Shown in pieces: positions 25,630 to 34,436 of a stretch of DNA of 64,000 bases (position 1 is its first letter; every line of letters begins with the position of its first letter). The position numbers were made by a program, and so were the translations under genes. Location of the stretch: the NCBI RefSeq assembly GCF_018861295.1, contig NZ_JAHLDM010000001.1, forward strand, positions 434,001-498,000. Reading direction: 5' to 3'. The notes under the pieces were generated by a model that was not told the DNA's origin, made no database searches, and saw only the letters and a program-made list of their open reading frames with translations. The DNA is from Clostridium_AD estertheticum_D (GTDB lineage: Bacteria; Bacillota; Clostridia; Clostridiales; Clostridiaceae).

Positions 25630-27408
25630 ATGAATAAGAGAATTACGAGCTCAATTATTGCTGCTTTAATGATAGCAGGTTCAACATCCATTACGACATT
25701 TGCAGCAATGGGAAGTGGCAGTGTTGTTATAGGTAACAAAGCTTTCGACTTAACGTATGCTAATAATCAGGCAAATGCTAATGAGATTGCTAGTGCAATA
25801 ACAGCTGGCGGAGAAGTTTATATTAAAGATTTTGAGGGGCATTGGAAAAGTAATATTTCAGAATCAATAATTAATGCAAATATTATACCAGCTGTAACTT
25901 ACACGAATGATGATGGGACATCTAATTTTGATGCTGGAGATAAAGAACATGTGAATATAATAACAGTTCAATCTGTTAGTTCTATTGCTAATAAAAACGT
26001 AATATACGGGGCAACTGCTGCAAATATTGGACTACCAACAACAGTAACACTTAAATTAAGTGATAATACAACTAAGGACGTAAGCGTTACTTGGACAAGC
26101 TCTACTTATGATGGAACTAAAACAGCGACATACATATTTACTGGTGTTTATGCACTTCCAAGTGGCGTAACTGGAACAAAGCCAACTGTAAAAGTTAATG
26201 TTGTAGTTGGAGTAAAACCTAATGCAGCTGATATAGCTTCTGCAAAAGCAGTAGATACTAAAATAATAGCATTGCCAGCATTAAGTGCTTTAACATTAGC
26301 AAATAAAACAGGCGTAGTAGCAGTTAGAAATGCTTATGCATCAATAACTAGCGCACAAAAACTTTTAGTTACAAAACTTAGTACACTAGTAGCAGCTGAA
26401 GGTAAAATAGCGGATCTTCAAGCAAACGCAGATGAAAAAATAGCAGAAGCTGCGGAAGAAGCAGCAGTAAGTATTGCTGAAAAATCAAAAATGAATGTCG
26501 ATGTTACTAAAGCAAATGGACTTATACAAGCAGTTAAAAATGCTGCAAAACAAGCAGAATTTAGTGAGCGAATATCTAATATTAATATATTAGATGAAAT
26601 AGTATCAAAGGGAAATAATACATTTAAATTAACACCCTATGATGTTTCATTAGAGGATTTTATTAGCGAAGAAATGGGAAATACTCCAGCAGCTAGTATT
26701 GGTGGCAAGTGGCTTTATGCGGCAATAAAAGATGGAAAACTTGGGTATACATTAGAAGGTAATAAGACATGGGTAAATTCTCCAACAAATTATAACAGCA
26801 TTAAAAGTCAACTTACAAGCAATATAAACCCGATAAATTTAGGAAACGATCCAGTTAAAGTTTATCAATTTGTAGAACTTAATTATTCTGATTGTGTAAG
26901 TGCTGATATATTGAACACAATGTTTGGAGAAAATAATGCATTGAGTGGCAAAGGTCAAGTATTTATTGATGCAGCACAAAAATCTGATGTAAATCCGCTA
27001 TATTTAGCGGGTCATGCAATACTAGAAACAGGACATGGTACTTCACTCTTGGCAAATGGTGGTACAAAAAAAGTTACTGGCGAGTATACTTATGGTATGC
27101 CTGTATATAATTTGTTTGGGATTGGTGCAATTGATAGTGATGCAAATGCAGCTGGGACAAGCACAGCATTCAAAAATGCCTGGACAGATGTAGACTCGGC
27201 GATATATGGAGGAGCAGCATTTATTTCAGGAAAATATATAAACAAAGGTCAGAATACGATTTACAAAATGAGATGGAATAATTTGAATGTTAATCATCAA
27301 TATGCAACAGATGTTAGTTGGGCAAATAGTCAAACAAAAATTATTAAACAATATTTTGACTTATGTCCTGAGGCTAAGTTAACATTTGATATTCCAGTTT
27401 ATAAGTAA
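25630..27408 (+). CDS. Secreted glucosaminidase with novel N-terminal surface domain and Big_4 Ig-like domain
   Basis: This 592-residue protein has a signal peptide to about residue 25 (TTFAAM). Next comes the roughly 70-residue domain shared with seven other proteins in the window (SVVIGNKAFDLTYANN, GGEVYIKDF, ANIIPAVTY). Residues about 110-195 form a group-4 bacterial Ig-like domain (TTVTLKLSDNTTKDVSVTW). An Ala-rich helical region follows. The C-terminal 230 residues are an endo-beta-N-acetylglucosaminidase domain, with candidate catalytic Glu in GHAILETGHGTSLLANG and then YNLFGIGA. It probably cleaves peptidoglycan outside the cell. The joining of this domain to a wall hydrolase suggests wall or S-layer attachment. 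GGGGG precedes the ATG. Confidence 0.85.
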   Translation: MNKRITSSIIAALMIAGSTSITTFAAMGSGSVVIGNKAFDLTYANNQANANEIASAITAGGEVYIKDFEGHWKSNISESIINANIIPAVTYTNDDGTSNFDAGDKEHVNIITVQSVSSIANKNVIYGATAANIGLPTTVTLKLSDNTTKDVSVTWTSSTYDGTKTATYIFTGVYALPSGVTGTKPTVKVNVVVGVKPNAADIASAKAVDTKIIALPALSALTLANKTGVVAVRNAYASITSAQKLLVTKLSTLVAAEGKIADLQANADEKIAEAAEEAAVSIAEKSKMNVDVTKANGLIQAVKNAAKQAEFSERISNINILDEIVSKGNNTFKLTPYDVSLEDFISEEMGNTPAASIGGKWLYAAIKDGKLGYTLEGNKTWVNSPTNYNSIKSQLTSNINPINLGNDPVKVYQFVELNYSDCVSADILNTMFGENNALSGKGQVFIDAAQKSDVNPLYLAGHAILETGHGTSLLANGGTKKVTGEYTYGMPVYNLFGIGAIDSDANAAGTSTAFKNAWTDVDSAIYGGAAFISGKYINKGQNTIYKMRWNNLNVNHQYATDVSWANSQTKIIKQYFDLCPEAKLTFDIPVYK

Positions 27409-27415
27409 GACAAGC

Positions 27416-27435
27416 ATTAGTTGTTAACCGTCCCC
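27416..27435 (-). repeat. REP-like element, copy 18, outside the cobalamin locus
   Basis: ATTAGTTGTTAACCGTCCCC starts 7 bases after the glucosaminidase stop codon. It is the only recognisable copy outside 5.7-19.6 kb. Confidence 0.85.
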
Positions 27436-27568
27436 CACATTTTATTGACTGTATATATTTGTATTTATTGGACAAACTAATATATAAATGAATACATATG
27501 TATCAGTATTGATACACATAAATTATAGTGATATAATGATGATAATATTTAATGTAGGAGGGGTTAGT

Positions 27569-28417
27569 TTGGACAAGATAGCGCTTATAACAGACACTAC
27601 AAGCGATTTGAGAAGTGACTTAATAGAGAAATACAGTATTAATGTATTGCCCTTTAGGATTATCTATTCTGATAGAGAGTATTTGGATAATGTGGATATA
27701 ACACCACAGGATGTTTATGATAATATGAAGATAGAAGTACCTACATCCTCATTGCCATCAATGAAGGATATGGAGGAATTATTTTTAAGATTAGAAGAAG
27801 AGGGTTACACTCATGCGATAGCAATAACTTTATCTACTGGGTTATCTGGTATATATAATGCGATGAAACTAACAAGTGATAATCATCCGAGTATTATCAC
27901 TCATGTATGTGATTCACAATCCATAGCACTTGGTGAAGGATTAATAGTTACAGAGTGTGGAAAGCTTATACAAGAAGGTAAGAGTTTTGAGGAAGTAGTT
28001 AAAGCTATTCCATCTATTAAAAAAAGAATCCATTTATACTTTTTAGTAGGTACTCTGGAATACTTGAAAAAGGGTGGAAGAATAGGTAAAGTTGCAGGCA
28101 CAATAGCTGAGCTTTTAAATATCAAACCTATAATTTCACTTGATGAGGATGGTAAGTATTGTACCGTCGAAAAGGTACGAGGTAGAAAGCAGTCTCTTAA
28201 TAAACTTATAGAACTTACAAATAAGATTTTGGATGAGAAGAAATGTAGGGTTTATATGTTGCATGGTGATGCAATGGATGAGACAAAACAAGTAATGGAG
28301 AAAATAGGCAAACATCCAAATGTTATTTCCATAGAATTTGTAGGATATATAAGTCCTGTATCGGGTGTTCATAGTGGACCAGGTTTGGTAGGAATGGTTT
28401 GCATAGAGGAACCTTAG
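27569..28417 (+). CDS. DegV family fatty-acid-binding protein
   Basis: This protein of about 282 residues starts DKIALITDTTSDLRSDLI and has VPTSSLPSM, TLSTGLSGIYNAM and LKKGGRIGK, all typical of DegV. DegV proteins bind a fatty acid and hand it to fatty-acid kinase for phospholipid synthesis. The start is the TTG at 27569, 6-7 bases after AGGAGGGG; an in-frame ATG at 27488 would add residues the family does not have. A PadR regulator gene overlaps its 3' end. Confidence 0.92.
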   Translation: MDKIALITDTTSDLRSDLIEKYSINVLPFRIIYSDREYLDNVDITPQDVYDNMKIEVPTSSLPSMKDMEELFLRLEEEGYTHAIAITLSTGLSGIYNAMKLTSDNHPSIITHVCDSQSIALGEGLIVTECGKLIQEGKSFEEVVKAIPSIKKRIHLYFLVGTLEYLKKGGRIGKVAGTIAELLNIKPIISLDEDGKYCTVEKVRGRKQSLNKLIELTNKILDEKKCRVYMLHGDAMDETKQVMEKIGKHPNVISIEFVGYISPVSGVHSGPGLVGMVCIEEP

Positions 28418-28881
28418 ATAAAAAGCCTACTAACGAAGTAAGTAAAGAAAATGAGATAGACATTAAGGTCGAGGAAAAGAGATTGTACATTGAATATAAG
28501 AAAAAACTTTTGGAGCTTCGAAGAGTTCGAAAGGAAAAAGAAGCGGTGGGTCAAGTATTCACAAAAGGATTACTACCTTTGTATGTGTTATATACTCTAA
28601 GCCTCGGGGAAACTAATGGTAACGACATATCTCATAAGATAGGCGAGAGAACAAATGGTCATTGGATTCCTAGTACAGGCGGAATATACCCTCTTTTAAA
28701 AAAACTGGAAAAAGAGAAACTAGTAGTTGGAGAGTGGAACGAATCTAAAAAAGCACAAAAGATTTACAAAATCACTGAGCAAGGTAGATTAGAATTAGAA
28801 AATAAAAAATACTTACTGCGTGATAGGATTGAAGAGGCTTTAGAAGTATTTAAAATAATCTATAGTGATCTATATAATTAA
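28399..28881 (+). CDS. PadR family transcriptional regulator
   Basis: The PadR winged-helix domain (LLPLYVLYTLSLGETNGNDI, then STGGIYPLLKKLEKEKLV and KIYKITEQGRLELE) occupies the central part. An unusual charged N-terminal extension of about 45 residues precedes it. The frame begins with a TTG at 28399, inside degV; a second possible start is the TTG at 28483, which has GAGG 8 bases before it and would remove 28 residues. PadR proteins are usually repressors responding to a small molecule or stress. Overlap with degV indicates cotranscription. The exact start is uncertain. Confidence 0.82.
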   Translation: MHRGTLDKKPTNEVSKENEIDIKVEEKRLYIEYKKKLLELRRVRKEKEAVGQVFTKGLLPLYVLYTLSLGETNGNDISHKIGERTNGHWIPSTGGIYPLLKKLEKEKLVVGEWNESKKAQKIYKITEQGRLELENKKYLLRDRIEEALEVFKIIYSDLYN

Positions 28882-28887
28882 AACATT

Positions 28888-28931
28888 AAAGGTTGTAGGT
28901 GAATTATAATATGTTCATCTGCAACTTTTTT
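28888..28931 (+). terminator. Terminator of the degV-padR unit
   Basis: GGTTGTAGGTGAA pairs, with two G-U pairs, with TTCATCTGCAACT, followed by TTTTTT. Confidence 0.85.
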
Positions 28932-29019
28932 AGTATAAAAAAATTAGTATGCAATAATAACAACATCAAAATACATTTTATAAAGTATCATATATATAAG
29001 AAAGCTTAAAGTTTGAATT

Positions 29020-29076
29020 AACATAAGGAAAGCCCGTACAATACAGTTCATGTATTGTATGGGCTTTCCTTATGTT
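29020..29076. terminator. Long bidirectional hairpin
   Basis: A 26-bp stem (AACATAAGGAAAGCCC... with ...GGGCTTTCCTTATGTT) closes on a 5-base loop. It lies downstream of the leftward EIIC gene and the rightward padR unit, so it could stop both transcripts, although it lacks a long T run and could equally be a mobile hairpin. Confidence 0.65.
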
Positions 29077-29082
29077 ATAAAC

Positions 29083-29104
29083 TTGCCACGCCACGTGGCA
29101 GTGG
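29083..29104. repeat. TGCCAC...GTGGCA palindromic repeat, left copy
   Basis: TTGCCACGCCACGTGGCAGT lies just past the EIIC stop. An inverted near-copy is at 30549-30570. Each is itself nearly palindromic. Confidence 0.6.
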
Positions 29105-29106
29105 AA

Positions 29107-30132
29107 CTATAGCTTCAGCTTCATGTCACCTTCTTTTATCAACCCTTTCTTTCTCATGATTTCTGAGAAAAGTAGGGTTAAGGCGGCAGGAGCTATAAAA
29201 TGTAGAAGTAATATTTTTAAAACTATTATAGAGGTTGGTGCGCTTCCCTGCATAGTGGCAAGTGTTCCAAATTGACCAACTAGGCCGCTGGTTCCCATAC
29301 CTGCACCTATCGAATTGTTCTTCATAGCAAAAATGGTAGTAGATAAGGGTCCGAGTATTGCACCGGCAAGTGTTGGAGGTATCCAAACCTGAGGCCTCAT
29401 AATTATGTTTGGTACTTGTAACATGGAGGTACCTAGTCCTTGAGATACTAAACCACTTACCTTATTCTCTCTATAACTAGCTACTGCAAATCCTATCATT
29501 TGAGCACTACAACCAACAGTTGCGGCTCCGGCTGCAAGTCCAGACATGTTTAATGAAATTGCAATAGCTGCACTACTAATTGGAGCAGTGAGGGTTAGCC
29601 CCATTAAAGTGGATACAGCAATACCCATTGGAATAGGCATAAGAGTAGTTGCAGAATTTATTACTGAACCTAAATCAGTCATAAACACTGAGATAAAAGG
29701 TCCAACAAATTTACCAACTATACTTCCAGTTAAAATAGTAACAATAGGAACTATTACAATATCTAATTTTGTTTTTCAAAACACTAAGTTTCCCAATTCG
29801 GCGCCGACTACTGCTGCGACGAAAGCTCCAACTGGACCACCACCCATATACATATACCCGAAAGCACCGGTGGCCGCGGATGAGAACATTGCAAGTGGAG
29901 TAACTTTTAACCCCCAGGCTATAGCAACACCTATAGCAGCACCGACAACAGGAGATTTAGCAGAAATGATTTCTGTAAACTCTTTAAGAAAAGCAAGTCC
30001 GGGGACTTTGGATAATTGACTTAAAATGAGTCCGATAATTAAGGAAGCGAATAGACCTAATGCCATGGCACTTAAGGCATCTAAGAAATACCGTCTAAGA
30101 GCTTTCTTTGCAAATAGTTTAAATTTTTCCAT
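29107..30132 (-). pseudogene. PTS sugar transporter EIIC-like gene (PTS_EIIC_2) interrupted by in-frame TGA
   Basis: Read leftward from ATG 30132 (behind GGGGG), the frame gives about 118 residues of a membrane protein (ALGLFASLIIGLILSQL, then VGAAIGVAIAWGLKVTPL and GYMYMGGGPVGAFVAA). It meets a TGA at 29776-29778 and continues in the same frame for about 220 residues of the same family (DIVIVPIVTILTGSIVGKF, GTSGLVGQFGTLATMQGS) to 29107. The stop replaces a position where relatives normally have a charged residue, so selenocysteine is unlikely. Either the gene is dead or the two halves are made separately; an ATG at 29688 is available. The substrate of this EIIC group is not known to me. Confidence 0.8.
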
Positions 30133-30377
30133 GATTTCCCCCTAATAAAATACAAAATTTAATGTGGATGTATATAAAATATATTTTTGTAGTATTAATA
30201 TAGATTGTATTAGTATTATCATAAATAATATATAATATATCTACATAAAAGTATATTATCATAGATGTATACCTTTGTATATATACTTGTGTATATACAT
30301 TAATAACTGACAATATTATAACATCTTATTATAAACACTTGAATAAGCAACTTATTAGTAATAAAAGGAGATAAAAG

Positions 30378-30572
30378 ATGGAATTTATCATTTCAATTCT
30401 TAAATTTCTAGTAACACTTTTAGTAGCTTTTTTTCCTGTTCAAATTATTCTAAAGATTATTAATGATAGATTTAATATATTTACACATCTTCAGGAATTC
30501 ATTAAGAAAAGCGGTAATGAAAAGTTGATAGATAAATTTGAATATGATACTTGCCACGTGGGTGGCACTTAA
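30378..30572 (+). CDS. Small single-pass membrane protein
   Basis: This 64-residue frame has a hydrophobic N-terminal half (FIISILKFLVTLLVAFFPVQ) and a charged C-terminal half. AAAGGAG at good spacing supports translation. Its last codons (CHVGGT) lie inside the palindromic repeat at 30549-30570, which may have altered its original end. I do not recognise a family. Confidence 0.6.
   Translation: MEFIISILKFLVTLLVAFFPVQIILKIINDRFNIFTHLQEFIKKSGNEKLIDKFEYDTCHVGGT
30549..30570. repeat. TGCCAC...GTGGCA palindromic repeat, right copy
   Basis: ACTTGCCACGTGGGTGGCAC overlaps the 3' end of the small membrane protein frame. Its reverse complement matches the left copy at 29083 apart from one inserted base and the outermost bases. 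Confidence 0.6.
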
Positions 30573-30604
30573 AAATACCAAGCGAATATTCGCTTGGTAT
30601 TTTA
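30573..30604. terminator. Palindromic terminator, left copy
   Basis: ATACCAAGCGAA and TTCGCTTGGTAT form a palindrome, flanked by AAA and TTT. An identical palindrome occurs at 34403-34434. Confidence 0.85.
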
Positions 30605-30668
30605 GCACTTATGTTAAATAAAAATAACATATAAGTCTAGACTCTTAACTGTAAATTTTTATATCATA

Positions 30669-30677
30669 TGGTATAAT
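30669..30677 (+). promoter_or_regulatory. Extended -10 promoter before the 5'-nucleotidase gene
   Basis: TGG followed by TATAAT, an extended -10 signal, 84 bases before the start codon. The -35 region is weak. Confidence 0.5.
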
Positions 30678-30696
30678 ATTATACAGAATGAAATGT

Positions 30697-30751
30697 AAAA
30701 AATTTACTTAAGGGGGGCTTAAGAAAACCAAAAAAATTTACTTAAGGGGGG
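30697..30751 (+). repeat. Directly duplicated leader with two Shine-Dalgarno tracts
   Basis: The 21-base block AAAAAATTTACTTAAGGGGG plus one G occurs at 30697-30717 and again at 30731-30751. Only the second is at working distance from the ATG at 30761. The first is followed by CTTAAG, so CTTAAG-GGGGG-CTTAAG could form a small hairpin. Confidence 0.8.
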
Positions 30752-30760
30752 TAAAATTAA

Positions 30761-33700
30761 ATGCATAAAAAGAATCATCAAAAATTGCTTAGTTTAGTAA
30801 TAACATTAACATTAGTCCTATTTAATTTTAATGGGCTTTTGGGAGTCCGAAATGTAAATGCAGATCCCATAATAACATCAACGGCAGAGACGGTGGCAAA
30901 GGCAGGAGCAAAATCAACAGCGGTAACAGCAACTACAAATAAAACATTTGATATAGTAGACATTTCAGATTTTCATGGACAACTCTTAGATTCAACTAAT
31001 AAAAAACCCGTAGGCGCAGCATTGTCTAAAATAGTTAAAGACGTAAAAGCTACGAACTCAGGTAGAACACTCATTATTGGAGGAGGAGATTTGTACCAAG
31101 GAACTCCAGTATCTAATGTGCTTCGTGGACTTCCTGTTCAAAAGGTGTTTTCAGACATGGGAATGGAAGTTACAGCCTTAGGTAATCATGAATTTGATTG
31201 GGGACTTGAGACAATAGATAAAACAATGATTGGCGCAAGTTACAGCATTGTTTGTGCTAATATGTACAAAAAAGGCACAAGTGAGAGACCTTATGCACCA
31301 TACAAGATAATTACTAAAGATGGAGTTAGGATAGCAGTAATAGGAGCAATACTTAAGGATGCTCCAGACATAATTATGCCAGCTTTAGTAGCACCTTATG
31401 ATTTTAAGGATGTAGCTACAGAAACTAATAAAGAAGCTAAAAATATAAAAGACAACAACTTGGCAGATATTGTGTTATTAGATGTCCATGATGGTGGTGC
31501 ATCACTTAACACTACAGTTAATAAATTACATGGAGTAGATGCAGTATTTGGTGGACATACACATACTATTGGCGATGTTGTAAACAAGGATGGTGATAAT
31601 AAGGACGTTCCTACATTAACAGCATCATCAGTTGGTAAAGGTTATATTGATTTAAAAATCACTGTAGGGAATGATAAAAAAATCATAGCTTTCTCACCAA
31701 AAGGTACAAATTGGAATCCGATTACGGTAACGGAAACTTCCGCAATAGATCCTACAGCTAAGAAGATTGTTGATGATGCAAGTGCAACATTATTACCAAC
31801 ATTTAATGAAGTGATTGGGAAAGATGATACTGCTTTAACTAAAGATCAAGTTGATTCACCTTATGGCGAGTCACAACTTGGGAATTGGATGGCAGACGTT
31901 GTGAAAAACTACTCAAAATCGAAAGCAGAAGTGGGAATGGTAAATAACGGAGGCATAAGATTAAGTCCAATTGCAGAGGGGAATGTAACTGTTGGAACAA
32001 TATTTAATATTATGCCTTTTGATAACACTATTTGTACGGTGGCAATGACCGGAGCGCAGCTTAGATATATATTTGAGCAAGCGGTTAAAACTGATGGAGT
32101 AGGTATACAAATTTCTGGAGTTAAATTCACATATGATTCTTCAAAACAATCATACGTATCAGCTAAAGTGGCTCTTGATGGAACAGTTACACCAGAAGTA
32201 TTAGGAAAAAGGGTACAAAACATAAAGAGGGAAAGTGACGGCAGTATTGTAAAAGATACAGATATAATTAAAGTGAATGCACCTGATTTCGTAGCAACAG
32301 GTGGAGACGGCTTTACTGGATTCTTAGAACCTACTATAAAAGCTAGTTTAGTAGATTCTCATTACACAGTTCGAGATGCTTTAAATGATGATGTTCGTGC
32401 TAAGGGCAAAATTACAGCCATAATGAACAATAGAATAGATAATGTAATTAGTAAAATATCAATAATAGGAACATCAGATGTACATGGAGCAATATACCCA
32501 CTAGATTATAATACAGGACTTGCAGCAAATGTAGGACTTGCAAAGGTTTCAACATATGTTAAAAGTGTTCGGAAAGCTAATCCTAATACAATGTTAATAG
32601 ATGCTGGAGATACAATTCAAGGAACACCTCTATCATATTATTATGACATGATAGATACTACATCTGAGTATCCAATGATGAAGGTAATGGGAGCTATGGG
32701 ATATGACACATGGACACTTGGTAACCATGAATTTAACTATGGATTAACTACTCTTAATAGAATTATAGGTGATGCGAGTAAAGAGAAGATAGCAGTATTA
32801 TCAGCTAACACTTATAAATCAGATGATTCAAATTATGTTAAACCTTATATAATGAAGTCATTCACCATAAATGGTAAAACAACAAAAGTCGCAGTACTAG
32901 GACTTACTACTAAAACTATAGCAAGTTGGGAAGATCCAACTCATTATGCAGGTCTTCATTTTAATGACTTGGTACTTGAAGCACAAAAATGGGTTCCAAT
33001 AATAAAAGCAGCTGGGGCAGATGTTGTAATAGCATCAATTCACAGTGGTATAAAGGGAGCTAGTGATACAATTCCGGAAAATCAAACAGATGCAGTAGCA
33101 ACTAAGGTTTCAGGAATTGATGCTATTCTTTGTGGACACACGCACACTGGTAAAACTTATTCATTTACAAATCCAGAGGGAAAAGTAATACCTGTAGTTG
33201 AACCAAAGAATGGTGATGGAATCTTTAGTCAGATAGATCTTAATATCGACGCTAAGGGTAATTATGTAGGGGTAGATGCAAAGAATATTACACTACCGGC
33301 TACTACAATAGCTGATCCTAAAATACTTGCAATCGCAAAGCCATACCAAGATGCTACACTTAAATATACAAATACAGTGATAGGAAAATCAACAGCATTA
33401 TATGAAGGAGAAAAACAATTAACCCAGCCTTCAACAATAATGGAACTTGTAAATAAAGTGCAAGCAAATGCAGCAGGAACGCTGCTTTCTATAGCAGCTC
33501 CTCTAAGTTTAGCTGCAAAAGTGCCAAAGGGCGATGTTAAAAGGCAAGATATTATGGGAGTATATGTTTTTGAGAACTTCTTATTTGGATTAAAAATGAC
33601 AGGTAGCCAGCTTAAAAATTGGCTTGAATGGTCAGTAAGATACTATGCACAAGTAGCAAAATCCACTGATCCAATAGTAAAAGACTCAATACTTAATATT

Positions 33701-34387
33701 GCAGATTATAATCTTGATCAATTATATGGAGCAACATACGATATTGACTTAACGCAGCCAGCTTGCACCGTAGATTCAAAAGGAAAGGTAATCAGTGGAA
33801 GTAGGATAAAGAATTTAAAAATTAATGGAGTACTAGTTAATGACACTCAAGTATTAAAAGTAGCGGTTAACAATTATAGATATAATGGTGGCGGTGGTTT
33901 TATGGCAGCTGCTGGATTTACACCTGGAAGTAAAGCTACAATAGACGCGACTTTTTATGATTCAGCAAAAGCTCTAGGAGATGATGGACAGGTTAGAAAT
34001 ATTATGTTCAAATATGTTCAAGATAAAGGAACGATAACACCTACTTTATCAAATAATTGGAAAATATCAAGGACTAATGTTAAGCAAGAGGTTCCAACTA
34101 ATATTAGTTCTGTACCAACAGCAATAAAACTAGTACCATCAAAAAATAGTATTAGTATTAACTGGAGTAAAGTAACTGGGGCAAATGGATATGGGGTTTA
34201 CAGAGCAACATCAAGTGCCGGTCCATACGTCTTAATATCAGCACCAAAGATTACGAAGTATAATAGTATTGGTCTTACTTCAAATAAAAATTATTACTAT
34301 AGTATAAGATCATATAAGATGGTAAAGGGAGTTAAAGTAAATAGCCCTTATTCAGATTTAATAAGAGTAAAATCTCTAGCATCCTAA
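30761..34387 (+). CDS. Large secreted tandem 5'-nucleotidase / 2',3'-cyclic phosphodiesterase with C-terminal FN3 domain
   Basis: This 1208-residue protein has a signal peptide to about residue 32. It holds two complete metallophosphatase plus 5'-nucleotidase C modules. The first runs over about residues 63-560 (DISDFHGQLLD, GNHEFDWG, FGGHTHT, VNNGGIRLSP). The second runs over about 565-1100 (GTSDVHGAIYPLD, DAGDTIQGTP, GNHEFNYG, CGHTHTG). A fibronectin type III-like domain closes the protein (ISINWSKVTGANGYGVYRAT). It should dephosphorylate nucleotides or cyclic nucleotides outside the cell. No LPXTG, SLH or choline-binding anchor is visible, so it is released or held non-covalently. It stands alone between two identical terminators. 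Confidence 0.92.
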   Translation: MHKKNHQKLLSLVITLTLVLFNFNGLLGVRNVNADPIITSTAETVAKAGAKSTAVTATTNKTFDIVDISDFHGQLLDSTNKKPVGAALSKIVKDVKATNSGRTLIIGGGDLYQGTPVSNVLRGLPVQKVFSDMGMEVTALGNHEFDWGLETIDKTMIGASYSIVCANMYKKGTSERPYAPYKIITKDGVRIAVIGAILKDAPDIIMPALVAPYDFKDVATETNKEAKNIKDNNLADIVLLDVHDGGASLNTTVNKLHGVDAVFGGHTHTIGDVVNKDGDNKDVPTLTASSVGKGYIDLKITVGNDKKIIAFSPKGTNWNPITVTETSAIDPTAKKIVDDASATLLPTFNEVIGKDDTALTKDQVDSPYGESQLGNWMADVVKNYSKSKAEVGMVNNGGIRLSPIAEGNVTVGTIFNIMPFDNTICTVAMTGAQLRYIFEQAVKTDGVGIQISGVKFTYDSSKQSYVSAKVALDGTVTPEVLGKRVQNIKRESDGSIVKDTDIIKVNAPDFVATGGDGFTGFLEPTIKASLVDSHYTVRDALNDDVRAKGKITAIMNNRIDNVISKISIIGTSDVHGAIYPLDYNTGLAANVGLAKVSTYVKSVRKANPNTMLIDAGDTIQGTPLSYYYDMIDTTSEYPMMKVMGAMGYDTWTLGNHEFNYGLTTLNRIIGDASKEKIAVLSANTYKSDDSNYVKPYIMKSFTINGKTTKVAVLGLTTKTIASWEDPTHYAGLHFNDLVLEAQKWVPIIKAAGADVVIASIHSGIKGASDTIPENQTDAVATKVSGIDAILCGHTHTGKTYSFTNPEGKVIPVVEPKNGDGIFSQIDLNIDAKGNYVGVDAKNITLPATTIADPKILAIAKPYQDATLKYTNTVIGKSTALYEGEKQLTQPSTIMELVNKVQANAAGTLLSIAAPLSLAAKVPKGDVKRQDIMGVYVFENFLFGLKMTGSQLKNWLEWSVRYYAQVAKSTDPIVKDSILNIADYNLDQLYGATYDIDLTQPACTVDSKGKVISGSRIKNLKINGVLVNDTQVLKVAVNNYRYNGGGGFMAAAGFTPGSKATIDATFYDSAKALGDDGQVRNIMFKYVQDKGTITPTLSNNWKISRTNVKQEVPTNISSVPTAIKLVPSKNSISINWSKVTGANGYGVYRATSSAGPYVLISAPKITKYNSIGLTSNKNYYYSIRSYKMVKGVKVNSPYSDLIRVKSLAS

Positions 34388-34402
34388 TAAAACAGTTTTA
34401 AA

Positions 34403-34434
34403 AAATACCAAGCGAATATTCGCTTGGTATTTTT
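34403..34434. terminator. Palindromic terminator, right copy
   Basis: The same ATACCAAGCGAA / TTCGCTTGGTAT palindrome as at 30573, with A and T runs on both sides. It serves the 5'-nucleotidase gene and the convergent DUF4397 gene. Confidence 0.88.
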
Positions 34435-34436
34435 AA

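Noticed and set aside
29776..29778. Selenocysteine at the in-frame TGA of the EIIC-like gene
   Set aside because: The family does not use a redox-active residue there and no clear SECIS-like stem follows the TGA. A nonsense mutation is simpler.
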